DNA of 64,000 bases. Source: Megalopta genalis (taxonomy: Eukaryota; Arthropoda; Insecta; Hymenoptera; Halictidae). Shown here in pieces: positions 25,334 to 36,160 of this stretch. Position numbers and translations under genes: made by a program. The stretch spans positions 5,618,501 to 5,682,500 of the forward strand of contig NC_135026.1 in the NCBI RefSeq assembly GCF_051020955.1, in the 5' to 3' direction. The notes beneath the pieces are model-generated. The model did not search any database and was not told the origin of the DNA. It worked only from the letters and a program-made list of their open reading frames with translations. How positions within the stretch are numbered: the stretch's first letter is position 1; each line of letters opens with the position of its first letter.

Positions 25334-25940
25334 TATATTGACAATGATGACAAGAACAACAATGAAAATGGTGACATTGTAAACAACAATGACAATGGTG
25401 ACAGCAACAACAACTACTACAATTATGACAGCATCAACAACAACTACAATTATGACAGCAACAACAACTACAATTATGACAACGATAACAGCAACAATGA
25501 CAATGGTGACAATGACAACAACAAGAAAAATGATGACAATAATAATGACAATGGTGACAATGACAACAACTACTACAATTATGACAGCATCAACAACAAC
25601 TACAATTATGACAGCAACAACAACTACAATTATGACAACGATAACAGCAACAATGACAATGGTGACAATGACAACAACAAGAAAAATGATGACAATAATA
25701 ATGACAATGGTGACAATGACAACAACAACGAGAATTATGGCAATAATAATGACAATGATGACAATAACAATACATTGACAACAACAATGACAGTGCTGAC
25801 AATCATAATAACAAAAATGACAATTATGACAATGACAAGAACAACGATGACAGTGATGACAACAACAATGACAATGATGACAATCGTAACAACAAAAATG
25901 ACAATCACGACAATGACAATGATGTCAACAACAACGATTT
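25334..25940. repeat. GACAATGACAACAA-type microsatellite with an exact ~156-bp duplication
   Basis: Starts immediately at the right end of the MITE. Units are AATGACAATGG, TGACAACAACAA and TACAATTATGACAGC. A block beginning near 25411 (CAACTACTAC) recurs near 25567 essentially unchanged. A plus frame of 247 codons (25280-26023) runs through it and encodes Asn/Asp/Tyr repeats. It begins inside the MITE arm and ends in Thr/Met-rich frame-shifted repeat, so I do not treat it as a gene. Confidence 0.85.
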
Positions 25941-27710
25941 GGATTCTCCTGTCATCGAAAAATTTAAGAACGACAATAAACGCACACAAACAAGAAACAA
26001 AAATAATCAAAAGCAAAAAATAAAACCGAAGTTGTGAACAGCTGTTGCGTCGTGAACACCGGACAGATTAAAAGCAATGCATTCGAAAGTACGCGCGTCG
26101 ACGTCAATTAATCCGGCAATCAAGGAATCGAAATCGCGACGATCCTCTTCGCAAGCTGATAAAGTCTTTCGCTGTCGCGGCGATCCTTACGCGGTGTAGT
26201 CACGCGAAATTGACACGGTGGATTTCACACGCGGCACGATTGTTATGACGTCGTGCCGGGGAAATTTCGATTTCACATACACGTAGAGATAATTGGAGCA
26301 ATAAGGTCGTCGGGCAAAAAAGGCCGTGCAACGCGGGCAGAACTGGTTTCGCGGTCTAACTTTCAATGGCAAGTATGCATGATTTATTGGTGCTCGGCTT
26401 AAATCTCGCTACGGCCGGCGTCCGTGTACGCGACACGGACGAATGGCGGTGCTGCCCGTACCCCGTATAGGCGAAACCTTGAAATCCTTGCATCGCATTA
26501 CAAGACCCCGTGCCCGTAACACGTACAAGGCGATACGCAACAGTTTAAGGAACACCGCGCGACCGTCACAATTATTATCGCGACGATTACGCGCGCGGCG
26601 TTGCCGTGCGTTTCCTCGAGCGTCACGTGACGTCCGACGGTGACGTCACGGACGAATAGTCGGGCAGAGTGGGAGTAGATGGCGCTAGCGTCGCCAGGGA
26701 CGCGATTGGTCGCGTCGCGTCGACTGTGCTGCCATCTACCGCTACTATGCTGAATTGCTCGTCGGTGACGTCACTGACATGTACAAGCGGGCACCACGTG
26801 ATAGCTTATAGAAAACCAAAGAGAAAATGAAGAATACAATTTTCTGACTCGAGGCTTCGTTTTCGAGAGAATTCAGTTGGAAAATGCATCGATCGAAGTA
26901 GCATTCGAGTACAATGAATTTTCAAACGGAATTATCTCGAAAATGAAGCCTCTAATGAAAAAATTTTATTCTTTATTTTTGATTCAGTTTTTTATAAGGT
27001 ATCGCACGGTACCAACACTTGTACATTTTGCTCGACCGGTCTCTGTAGAACTATAGGAAAGGTGATTCATCCGCACGTCATCAGTGAACGCGATGTACAA
27101 GCGATGCTAGTACGATATATCTGCGATTTCTGCGAACTAACGCGTTACGATTCATCGATAAATATTAAATAACGTCGTCGATTGAACAACGCGATTGGCA
27201 ACGTTTTAATCGCGGCAATAATAAGGCTGACGTCACCGTCAAGCGTGAGATCGACGAGTACAGGCCGATATAAAATGTCCGAACGTGATGTTGCCCATGT
27301 GATTGATTGGAACGGCTACCGCGGCGCAATCAATTTTGATGAATAATGATAAGATTATCGAGCGCGACCGGTGCGCGCGTCCGCGACGCTTCCTGGATTC
27401 GAGGGAACGCCGAGACAATAAATCATATTTGTTCCGCGACGCCGCGCCGCGCCGCGCGGCAACGCGCGCTCGCGAATTAGAATAATCATCCGGCCCGGAG
27501 GGGTTAATCTTAATTAAATCTCTCCCGATCATTTAACGTTGCGTGTACATTAATCTTCGAGGCTTCCTAGACACGACGCCTGACCTTTTATTCTATCACG
27601 CCTCTCCCGTGTAACCGGCTTCGCGCCTCGCGAAACGATCTGGTGATCGTTGACGCTTCACATTCGTATGTTGGTACTGTACAACCTTCTTACAGATATA
27701 GGCTATATAA
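25941..27710. other. unassigned sequence, GC-rich patches, CRE cluster
   Basis: No gene is supported. It contains three perfect TGACGTCA sites (listed separately) and an inverted pair GTAGATGGC / GCCATCTAC near 26673-26740. Confidence 0.4.
26641..27245. promoter_or_regulatory. cluster of three perfect CRE palindromes (TGACGTCA)
   Basis: TGACGTCA occurs at 26641-26648, 26766-26773 and 27238-27245. The first two share the longer context CGGTGACGTCAC, and the sequence just upstream (CGTCACGTGACGTCC) adds a CACGTG E-box and a half site. The octamer is the consensus for CREB/ATF-type bZIP factors. Whether a promoter lies here is unknown, because no adjacent coding exon is recognised. Confidence 0.45.
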
Positions 27711-27714
27711 AATA

Positions 27715-28030
27715 TATCTAGATATATTTTCTAGAATTTTTTAGAACTTTCTAAAACTTTTGGGAAGTTTTTAGAATTTTTTAGAATTTATTAGAATATT
27801 TTTTAATTTCGTAGAATTTTTTTAGAATTTCCTAGGATTTCTTAGAATTTTTAAGAGTTTTCTAGAATTTTCTAGGAGTTTTTAGAATTTTCTAGAATTT
27901 TCTAGAATTTTTTAGAATTTTCTAGAATTTTTTTAGAAATTCCTAGAATCTTTTAGAATTTTTGAGAATTTTCTAGAATTTTTGTAGAATTTCTTACAAT
28001 TTTTTGAAATGTTTTAGAATTGTTTACAAC
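27715..28030. repeat. TTAGAATTTTCTAGAATTTT simple repeat
   Basis: About 20 diverged copies of a 14-16-bp unit (TTTTCTAGAATTTTTTAGAA). Many units carry CTAGAA. Confidence 0.9.
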
Positions 28031-28955
28031 GATTAGGTCAAACACAAAACCCGTAAAAACAATTTTTATTTTCAATAAACGCCGAATATAACGAGTGCAG
28101 ATTAGGTCTAGGTTAACACCAGGTTAGGTCCGAGTTAGGTCCACAGTTTCCTCATTCCTACGCCGTCACTTTTATGCTCGCTATCATCAGCGTTAAACAA
28201 ACGATGACGTAGGGCGCACAGGAAAAAAAGATCTCATAGACCGTAGATTCGTATGCTTCTACGCAGCGCGTTACAGCGTTGCCAGATCGCGTGGAATGCT
28301 CGACGCGGATTCGAGGCGAAGGAGCTTCTCGCGCCGCGCAATCACGCGCCGATCCTTATCGGTTTTCGTTGGACGACGGCCACAGGGTTAATCGTGATCG
28401 CCTAATTTCCATTCGCCTAGAAAGGCGGAAACGCGTTCCCCGTGCGTGTCGACGCGAGGTGTCGTGTGCCAACTCGACGAACCCTCAACGAGGCGTCTAA
28501 CTGCGCGTGCAAATTACTCGCGTGATCGCGCTTTCTATCGGGCCAGCGCTGTTCGTTAGACAGATTTTGACGGCCGGCGACCCGCGAGCACGATTCCCGA
28601 TCGTTTCATCGGTCGATCGAATTCGAATACCTCGCACGACGGTTTCGCAGTACGTGCGCCTGTGTACTTACACGCGACTAGAGTCACCGGCACGATACAA
28701 TGCAGGATGTGTGATGTAACCGACGCGTGTCGAAACTGCACTCCCTGCGAAACCGTTTCGGAGACATTCTAGACGGGCGTTTATCAACAATCAACGTTTC
28801 CCTTGGAAATCTGTACCGAACCGGGCCCCCGCCGCAGTGGGCCCAACCGCGATTCCAGCGGACAAAAAATCGTACTCGTCAGATGCGGCTCTCGATGTTG
28901 GTACTTATGGTGTTTTTGGCAAAGATAGATGTCAATTTTTATGTTTACGACGTTC
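28031..28955. other. unassigned sequence
   Basis: CCTAA/TTAGG words occur at 28100-28145, followed by GC-rich sequence to 28900. No gene is recognised. Confidence 0.35.
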
Positions 28956-28957
28956 TT

Positions 28958-29465
28958 GATCGCAGAAAAATTGTTCGTTTATTCTTCCAATTATCAATTT
29001 TCAATTTTTAATTTTCAATTTTCAATTTTTAATTTTCATTTCTCAATTTTTAGTTTTTAATTTTCAATTCCCAATTTTTCAATCTCAATTTCCAATTCTC
29101 AATTTCCAAATCCAAATTTCTATTCTCAATTTCCAAATCACAATTTTCAATTCTCAATCTCCAATTTCCAATACTCAATTCTCAATTTTTAATTATCAAT
29201 TTCCAAATCGCAATTTTCAATTCCCAATTTTCAATTCCCAATTTTCAATTCTCAATTCTCAATTTCCAATTTTCAAGTCTCAATTCTCAATTTCCAAATC
29301 CAAATTTCTATTCTCAATTTCCAAATCCCAATTTTCAATTCTCAATCTTCAATTTCCAATACTCAATTCTCAATTTTCAATTCTCAATTTTTAATTCTCA
29401 ATTTCCAAATCCTAATTTTCAATTCTCAATTTCCAATTTTCAATTCTAAATTTTTAATTTTGGAA
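28958..29465. repeat. CAATTTTCAATTCT minisatellite with a 188-bp higher-order repeat
   Basis: Units of 7-15 bp (CAATTTTCAATTCT, CAATTTCCAAATCC). The block starting AATTTCCAAATCCAAATTTC at 29101 recurs at 29289, 188 bp later, followed by the same order of variant units. Confidence 0.9.
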
Positions 29466-30105
29466 AGACAATTTCGTAAAGGATGGGGTGTCAAAATGTT
29501 ATATTAATCAGATAACTTCTTACCAAGGTATTCTACGCTTGAAACCAAAGCTCCGAAGGCTCGGGAATTGCTGCACCAAAATTCAAGTATCGAACAACCG
29601 ACTCGCCCGACACCGATAGCACCGAGCAAGTATAGGCATTGCCGTTCGATCGGCTCGCGATTAAATGGTGTGCACGCGATTCGCGCTGGATAGTCGCGCT
29701 ATTTTAAAATTTGCGAGAGCGTCCGGCACATCTGATGCATATGCATGCACCGGCGATGTAAACGTTGCCAATGTACAATTCTTCTTCAACCTTGGTGCCA
29801 ATGGTGACCGTGTACGTGTCGAGCCTGTTGTTAAGAGGAGTCCTGCGAACGTGGTCGGGGGTTAACTGTACGAGACCAACGTGTTCCGAGCGTTTATTCA
29901 ACGACTTGCTGGTTGTCGATGTTAATTTTAATGGTACAGTTATTATTTGAATTTTTATTCATTTTAATGGCTCCGGTTAATTTGCACAAACCGAGGACAA
30001 TTATTTCCATTTGCTTTGGGCTAGTATGCGCGGTAATTTTTGCTTAAATTTTAATGATATTCAAGTTGCACTGCTTCGTTGTTTATAAAGTAGTAGATAT
30101 TTGCG
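29466..30105. other. unassigned sequence
   Basis: No gene or repeat is recognised. Confidence 0.35.
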
Positions 30106-30109
30106 AGAT

Positions 30110-30760
30110 GGTTCTACAGAAAGTGAGTCCTAACTTTGGCCTAACCCAGATCTAACTCTGACCTAACATACATCTAACCAAGATCTAATTCATATTAAAA
30201 ACAGCTGTTGAGAAACGCTGGCTAACCTAACTCAGACCTAACTTATACCAAAAAACAGCTGTTGAGGATTGGCGGCTAACCTAAATCAGAGCAAACCTAT
30301 ACTGGAAACAGCTGTTGGAAATTGTTGGCTAACCTAACCCAAACCTAACCTATACTGGAAACAATTGTTGAGAATCGTTGACTAACCTAACTCAGACCTA
30401 ACCTATACTGGCAACAGTTGTTGGAAATTGTTGGCTAACCTAACCCAGACTTAACTTATACTGGAAACACTTGTTGAGAATCATTGGTTAACCTAACCCA
30501 GACCTAGCCTATACTAAAAACAGCTGTTCAGAATCGTTGGCTAACCTAACCCAGACCTAACGTCAACTGAAAACAGCTGTCGGAAATCGTTGGCTAACCT
30601 AACACAGACCTAACTTATACTGAAAATAGCTGTCGGAAATCATTGGCTAACCTAACCCTAGCCTAACCTATATTGAAAACAGCTGTCGAAAATCGTTGAC
30701 TAACCTAACCCAGACCTAACCAATAGTGAAAAACAGCTGTTGAGAATCGTTGAAGCCTAT
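30110..30760. repeat. satellite array F, ~55-60-bp unit, one CAGCTG per unit
   Basis: About ten units of GCTAACCTAACCCAGACCTA, ACCTATACTGAAAACAGCTG and TTGAGAATCGTTG. Most units hold one CAGCTG palindrome (occasionally CAATTG or CAGTTG) and two or three CCTAA words. The unit differs from array E except for the CCTAACCCAGACCTAAC phrase that both share. Confidence 0.9.
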
Positions 30761-32340
30761 TATAACCTCTAAAGGAAAGAAGTATTAAAGTATGAAAAAT
30801 ATGTCACGAAGAAATGAAGCGAAAAACAATTAAAAAGCAATAACAATGCACTCTTCGAAAGAACTCTTATAGGTTATAAAAAGTAAAAGTGTTGCACCAA
30901 TCTATTCTTGGAACAATTATTTTCATTTTTATCCATCTTCATTACCATAATTTTGCACTATACATAATCATTATAATTTACATGCAGGACGGCACAAATT
31001 ATCGTTCATATTTTTATCGCGACTCGAAACGGTTGTTTTCATTTTTCATTCAGTTTCGTTACCACAATATTTCTTTACACAATTATTATTATTATTATTA
31101 TTATTACTATTATTATTATTATTATTATTATTATTTCTGCAGGAAGCAAAAATTATTTTCGCCGGCATAAATTAGCACAGCTGGTATAATAATGGTCGCA
31201 TGCGCATCTTTGATCGGCGAACTATGTCTTCTACATAGTCGAAAGCGACCGATCTCTCTCGGAATGCGAAAACATGCGGCGAACGCCGTTTGTGAGAATG
31301 AATCCGCTACAGAGGGTACAACGATCCGCAGAACGCGAGCGCGTAATGATTGAGATTAAGTAGCTGAACCAGCCGGCGAGGTTTCCCTATGAATTATGTA
31401 ACCCCGCGAACTCGTTACGGATGCCGCACGGTTCCAGTTAGTCTGACGCGAATGATTGGAGCAATAGGACAATGCAGTCCGGCCGGCAGGGTTCATTGTT
31501 CGTCAATCCGGCGAGTCATCCTGCAAACACGTTTCTCCTTTGCATTGAATTATGATCGAAAAATCCCCGTCCAATCGACAGCCGGGGGTCCTCCGCGGGC
31601 CCCTTGGGCCCGCGTTGAAGAAATAATAATCCGTCGTACAATTTCTATCAGAATGCTAACGGATGGATCAAATACGTATCAATCAATCCGCGTTGCCAAT
31701 TGGTAATAATTACTTTCCCGTTACGAATGCACTGTTCTTTCAATTCGTTGCTGATGGACCCATCTGTACCCGCGGATGACATGAATGCAACGGATATGTG
31801 ATTTATGAAACGTTTCGCGGTGCATAAAAGTGTGTACACTGTTGCGGGATGATAAATCACCCGATCATCATCCAGATACTTTCAGACGTGCACCGTGTTC
31901 GATCGAGCAGCTGGAAAGATGGCGGCATTTTTTTTGTATCTTAAATGGTAATCTGGGGTCAACAGAGACCTCTGCATTGTATTTTAACTTTATTTTGTAG
32001 CGTCAGCTTCATTTTACACGTTTCTAATGTTTTATACGTTTGATATTTTATACTAAGATAATAATTAATTGTTTAATATCGTGTTATTGTGTAATGGGTC
32101 TATAATGACCCCGCAAGTCGGTTGAGGTACCAGGATCCGATCAAGATCTGATAACGTACATCGGTAAAGCAGGAAATGACATTGCAGAAATAATATATTT
32201 CTTACAAAAATTTGGATATTAATTGGAGCAACCAAAAATCGCTATAGTAAACTTTGTTTTTATGTTAAAAGAAGCTCGGTGCAGAGATTTGGCCAAATGG
32301 AGTGTTTACAAAATAAAGGCGACGATGAAATGGTGTATTT
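30761..32340. other. unassigned sequence with (ATT)n
   Basis: An ATT microsatellite lies at about 31082-31134. A GGGTCA...TGACCC-type phrase occurs at about 31955-32115. No gene is supported. Confidence 0.4.
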
Positions 32341-32344
32341 TCTA

Positions 32345-33630
32345 CATTTTGGATTTTTCATGCTTCCCATATTTTGTACTTTTCACACTTTGTTTCAAAT
32401 TTCATTTCTCACAAATTTTATATCTCCAAAGATGTTTATATTCACACATCTTGCATTTCCACAAATTTTTATTCACCACATTTCGTTTCTGTAAGCATTT
32501 TTATTTCCCATATTTTGTATCTCCTACAAATTTTTATCTGCCATATTTTGTATCTCTAAACATTTATATTTCCTACAATTTGTATCTGTGTAAATTTTGT
32601 CTCCCATATTTTCTATCTTCAAACATTTTTGTTACCCATATTTTGTAGTTTCCAAACATTTTTATCTCCCATATTTTGTGTCCCCAAGAATTTTGATCTC
32701 CCACAGTTTATATCTTCAGGAATTTTTCTTCTCCACATTTTGTAACACCAAAGCTTTTATGTCCCACGTTTTGTATCTCCAAATAATTATATTTCCCATA
32801 ATTTGTATTTCCATAAATTTTGTCTCCCACATTTTTTATTTCCCAAAAAATTTTATCTCCCATATTTTGTGTCTCCAAGAACTTTCACCTCCTACATTTT
32901 GTATCACCAAAGCTTTTATCTCCCACATTATGTATTCCTGAAAATTTATATTTCCATAATTTGTATCTCCACAAATTTTGTCTCCCACATTTTGTATCTT
33001 CAAACATTTTTGTTTCCCACATTTTGTAACTCCCAAAAATGTTTATCTCCTATATTTTATATCTTCAGAAATTTTTATCTTCCACATTTTGTGCCCCCAA
33101 GAACTTTTATCTCCTACATTTTGTATCATCAAAGCTTTTATCTCCCATATTTTGTATTCCTAAAAATTTATATTTCCACAATTTGTATCTCCACAAATTT
33201 TGTCTCCCACATTTTATACCTCCAAGAATTTTTATCTCCCAGATTTTGTATCATCAAAGCTTTTATCTCCCACATTTTGTATTCCTAAAAGTTTATATTT
33301 CCACAATTTGTATCTCCATAAACTTTGTCTCCCACATTTTTTATTTCCCAAAAATTTTTGTCTACTACATTTTGTATCTATAAAAACTTTCATCTCCCAC
33401 ATTTTATACCCCTAAAAATGTATATTTCTCACAATTTGCATCTCCATAAATTTTGTCTCCTATATTTTGTACCTCTAGAAACTTCTACCTCCCACATTTT
33501 GTATCCCCAAATATTTATATTTCCCACAATTTGCAACACCACAAATTTTTATCTCCCACATTTTCATCTCCCACACTTAGCATCAGCAAAAATGTTTACT
33601 TCCCACATTTTGCATCTCCCACATATACTC
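32345..33630. repeat. satellite array G, ~32-34-bp unit with mixed higher-order order
   Basis: About 38 units of CTCCCACATTTTGTATCTCC followed by AAAAATTTTTAT. Recognisable variants recur in the same order: CATCAAAGCTTTTATCTCCC, then TATTCCTAAAAATTTATATT, then CCACAATTTGTATCTCCACA. Their positions are near 32750, 32909, 33130 and 33257. Plus frames up to 174 codons stay open and encode repeats like FYLPHFVS. This reflects the unit, not selection. Confidence 0.9.
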
Positions 33631-34775
33631 AGTAGGGTCAGCCGTGACCCCAGTACACCACTAATTACAAAAACCATCGTGCCGACCACGTACAAACTCA
33701 ATTACGCCGCGGCAGTTAGAGCCTCCAGTTTACAGCTAACTATAATTACAGCTAACTGTAATTTTCCCATTAAAATATGCAAATATAATCGCGTTGAAGT
33801 TTCACGCGCCGCCGTCCCATGGAAATGGCGATTTTCACGCGAAAACTAGACGTTAGAAAATAACTTCGGAAAGGCACAAGGCCTCCACGGCGAGCGTATA
33901 ACACTTTCACAGAAGCGTTAGAGCAAAGGTCATTCTTCCTCGGCAAATCCGAGACGAGTAACAAAGTTCAAGCATTCACCGTCATACTAGTTGATTTCAA
34001 GCGGAGTGCAATCGCCGCGCGGCGAACAGGAAACATTGCGAATGCTTTTCTCTCATTCTTTTTTTTTTCTTTATCGACGGACGGACGCGTCGCCGCGGAG
34101 AAGTCACGCGAACAATACGAACACCCATATACATATATTCCGGCGAATTAAAATCTCTGCGTATAGAACGACGCCCCTCCCCCTCTCCTTCCGCGATTAT
34201 AACGAATCTATCGAATCGGAATGAACTCGATTAACATTGCCGATACGGTGTCCATAGGAAGGCCGTCTGTTTCAAAAGTGGCGTCGTGACAGACGTTGTG
34301 CAAGAAGCATAAAAGCAACGCTTTCGATAATTTAAATGAGCGGCGACATTCAATGCAAATCGCGACGTCTGCGAATTCAACGCTCTCGGTACACGAAAAC
34401 CAAAGAGTCCTCGCGATCCGCTCGAAACAAATCACGCCGGATGATAAAAGATATCGATATAAAAAGACATATATGCGTAGATAAAACATAATACTGGATT
34501 TCAAAGATTTCGTTCAACGATTTCACCATTTTGAAATTCATGCATTTCATTGCAAACGCGTAAAATCTGCGAGCATAGTTGCAACGGTCAAAATATTATC
34601 GAAACGAATTTATCCCTCGAAAACAGGTGGTCGGGTCAACTTTGACCCGGAGCATAAAAAATCGTCCGTTCGGTTGCACGATATCGGTTTGCTCGAATAA
34701 AGTTTCAAAATTACGGAAAAGCTAACGAATCTGCGAGAAATACGTTTACAATAATAGAAGTTAATAATAATGAAA
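33631..34775. other. unassigned sequence
   Basis: No gene is recognised. It begins with GGGTCAGCCGTGACCC (about 33636-33651), another member of the GGGTCA/TGACCC phrases seen elsewhere. Confidence 0.35.
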
Positions 34776-34778
34776 ACT

Positions 34779-35111
34779 TTATAATATAATAATAATAATA
34801 ATACGTATTGAAAAAAATGCGCGAATGAATCCGAGAATTGTTCTAAACATGATCGACAGCGCCGTCGTGAGAATAGATCCCGTTGTCCGAGGGTTAACGT
34901 TATTTCTGTTGCCGGAGCGCAGATGATAAAAGACAATGACATCGTCGAGGCTGGACAGACCTGTATCGACGCGGTGCCGGGCGGTGGTCTCGTTCGCCGG
35001 AACGGGGTCGTCGTACTCCAGTGTCGTCGTCGCATCCCTTGCGTGGACCAGCACGATCACGGTGGTCAGCAGCGTGCACAGGAACATCACCACCGACCTC
35101 TCCGCCGTCAT
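34779..35111 (-). CDS. possible first coding exon of a secreted protein (tentative)
   Basis: An open frame of 110 codons starts at 35111 in good initiation context (GAAAATGACG). Its N-terminus looks like a signal peptide: a basic start (TAER), a hydrophobic core MFLCTLLTTVIVLV, and a plausible cleavage after HA at about residue 24. The following 40 residues are polar with an N-E-T glycosylation site (about residues 40-42). The frame's last third degenerates into Ile codons from an ATT microsatellite, so the true exon probably ends earlier, perhaps at CAG|GTCTGT near residue 50. I could not find a next exon. It lies beside the CpG-rich block 35112-36160, which would be its promoter side. The protein is not recognised; it could also be a chance ORF. 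Confidence 0.35.
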   Translation of the reverse strand: MTAERSVVMFLCTLLTTVIVLVHARDATTTLEYDDPVPANETTARHRVDTGLSSLDDVIVFYHLRSGNRNNVNPRTTGSILTTALSIMFRTILGFIRAFFSIRIIIIIIL

Positions 35112-36160
35112 TTTCGCGGAAGGATCACGCGCGCACCGGCCACGATAAATCCGTCGCGGGGGGTGGGGTGATGGGGTCAGAGCGCGGGGCGCCCCGTGCG
35201 ATCACATTTTCGGGAAGTTCGGGGGTCCGGCGCCCCGGTCGCGGGGCCACGGGAATTCGTCGCGCTCGCAGCGGGTGGTTCGGATCGCGGGGCGTCGTGA
35301 ATACCGGCGGTTCTTCCGTACCATGAAAAGCTAGTTCGGTGCCGGGTCGGTCGAGCGAACCGGAAACACGGCCGAAGTCACCGCATTCTATCCGGAGCCT
35401 TAAGGGCGGCGGGGTTCGCTGGAAACACAAGGGTGGGTCGCTGGAGACCCGTGGGCCGCTAGAGTCCCGAGGGCGCGCGAGGAACGCGTGCGCAGGTCCC
35501 GGTCATAATCACTGCGCACGCAGGAAGCGCGCGAGTCGAATCGTTCACGGGTGAGGAGCCCGAGAGAGGTCGGTGAAACTCCGCGGATCCAAGAGTCCGG
35601 TGTCGTCACTGGCAGGCGGGTCCCTTCCGTAGGGCCGTCAGTCGGCGGACGCGGCACCCTCGGCGGCCGACACACGCGCGCACATAATATCTCGGACACC
35701 CGGTTACGCCGCCGCGAAAACCAAAACAATTGGCCGGAGCCGCGCGTGCTACCTGTTTTAAAAGAAGTGTGCGCCTGCCGCACAAGCCCATGCCGCACTG
35801 CTTGCCAGCGGTCAGGTGTTTCAAGCAGCCGCCACGCGACCCCACCGCCATCTGCCCGCCTCTCGCCCAACTCCTGCCCTGCCAGCCGCGCGGGACGCCC
35901 GCCTCCGCCGCGTGCACATCGCTCTGCCGCGCTTTTCCCGCGCACGCTCCTTACGCTCCTTACGCCGGCCACCACACGTGGCCGGTTCATTCATGGGGAC
36001 ACGGGACACCTTTTACGCCGCACGCGCCGCTTTCCGCGCCAGCCGGCTGCGACCCTCGCATGCGTGGACCACGGAGCCGAAGGAAGATATTATTCGCAAC
36101 GATCGAAAGGAACGGGAAGTCGATGAATATTTTCTCTTAACTCGTCGAAGATAGTGTTCG
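35112..36160. promoter_or_regulatory. CpG-rich block, possible promoter / 5' exon region
   Basis: About 1 kb of GC-rich, CpG-dense sequence between AT-rich flanks. Long overlapping frames exist in several phases on both strands (for example 35400-35990 minus and 35551-36126 plus). This is expected from base composition, and none shows a recognisable domain. It lies directly upstream of the signal-peptide ORF on the minus strand. Confidence 0.35.

Noticed and set aside
25590..25802. Minus ORF with dense Cys/His (HCHYYCHH type)
   Set aside because: It is the complement of the GACAAT/TGACAA microsatellite, so the Cys and His pattern is only the repeat's reading frame.
25280..26023. 247-aa Asn/Asp-rich ORF, prion-like in composition
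   Set aside because: Its first codons lie in the MITE arm, its body is a microsatellite and its end shifts into Thr/Met repeats; there is no promoter or splice context.
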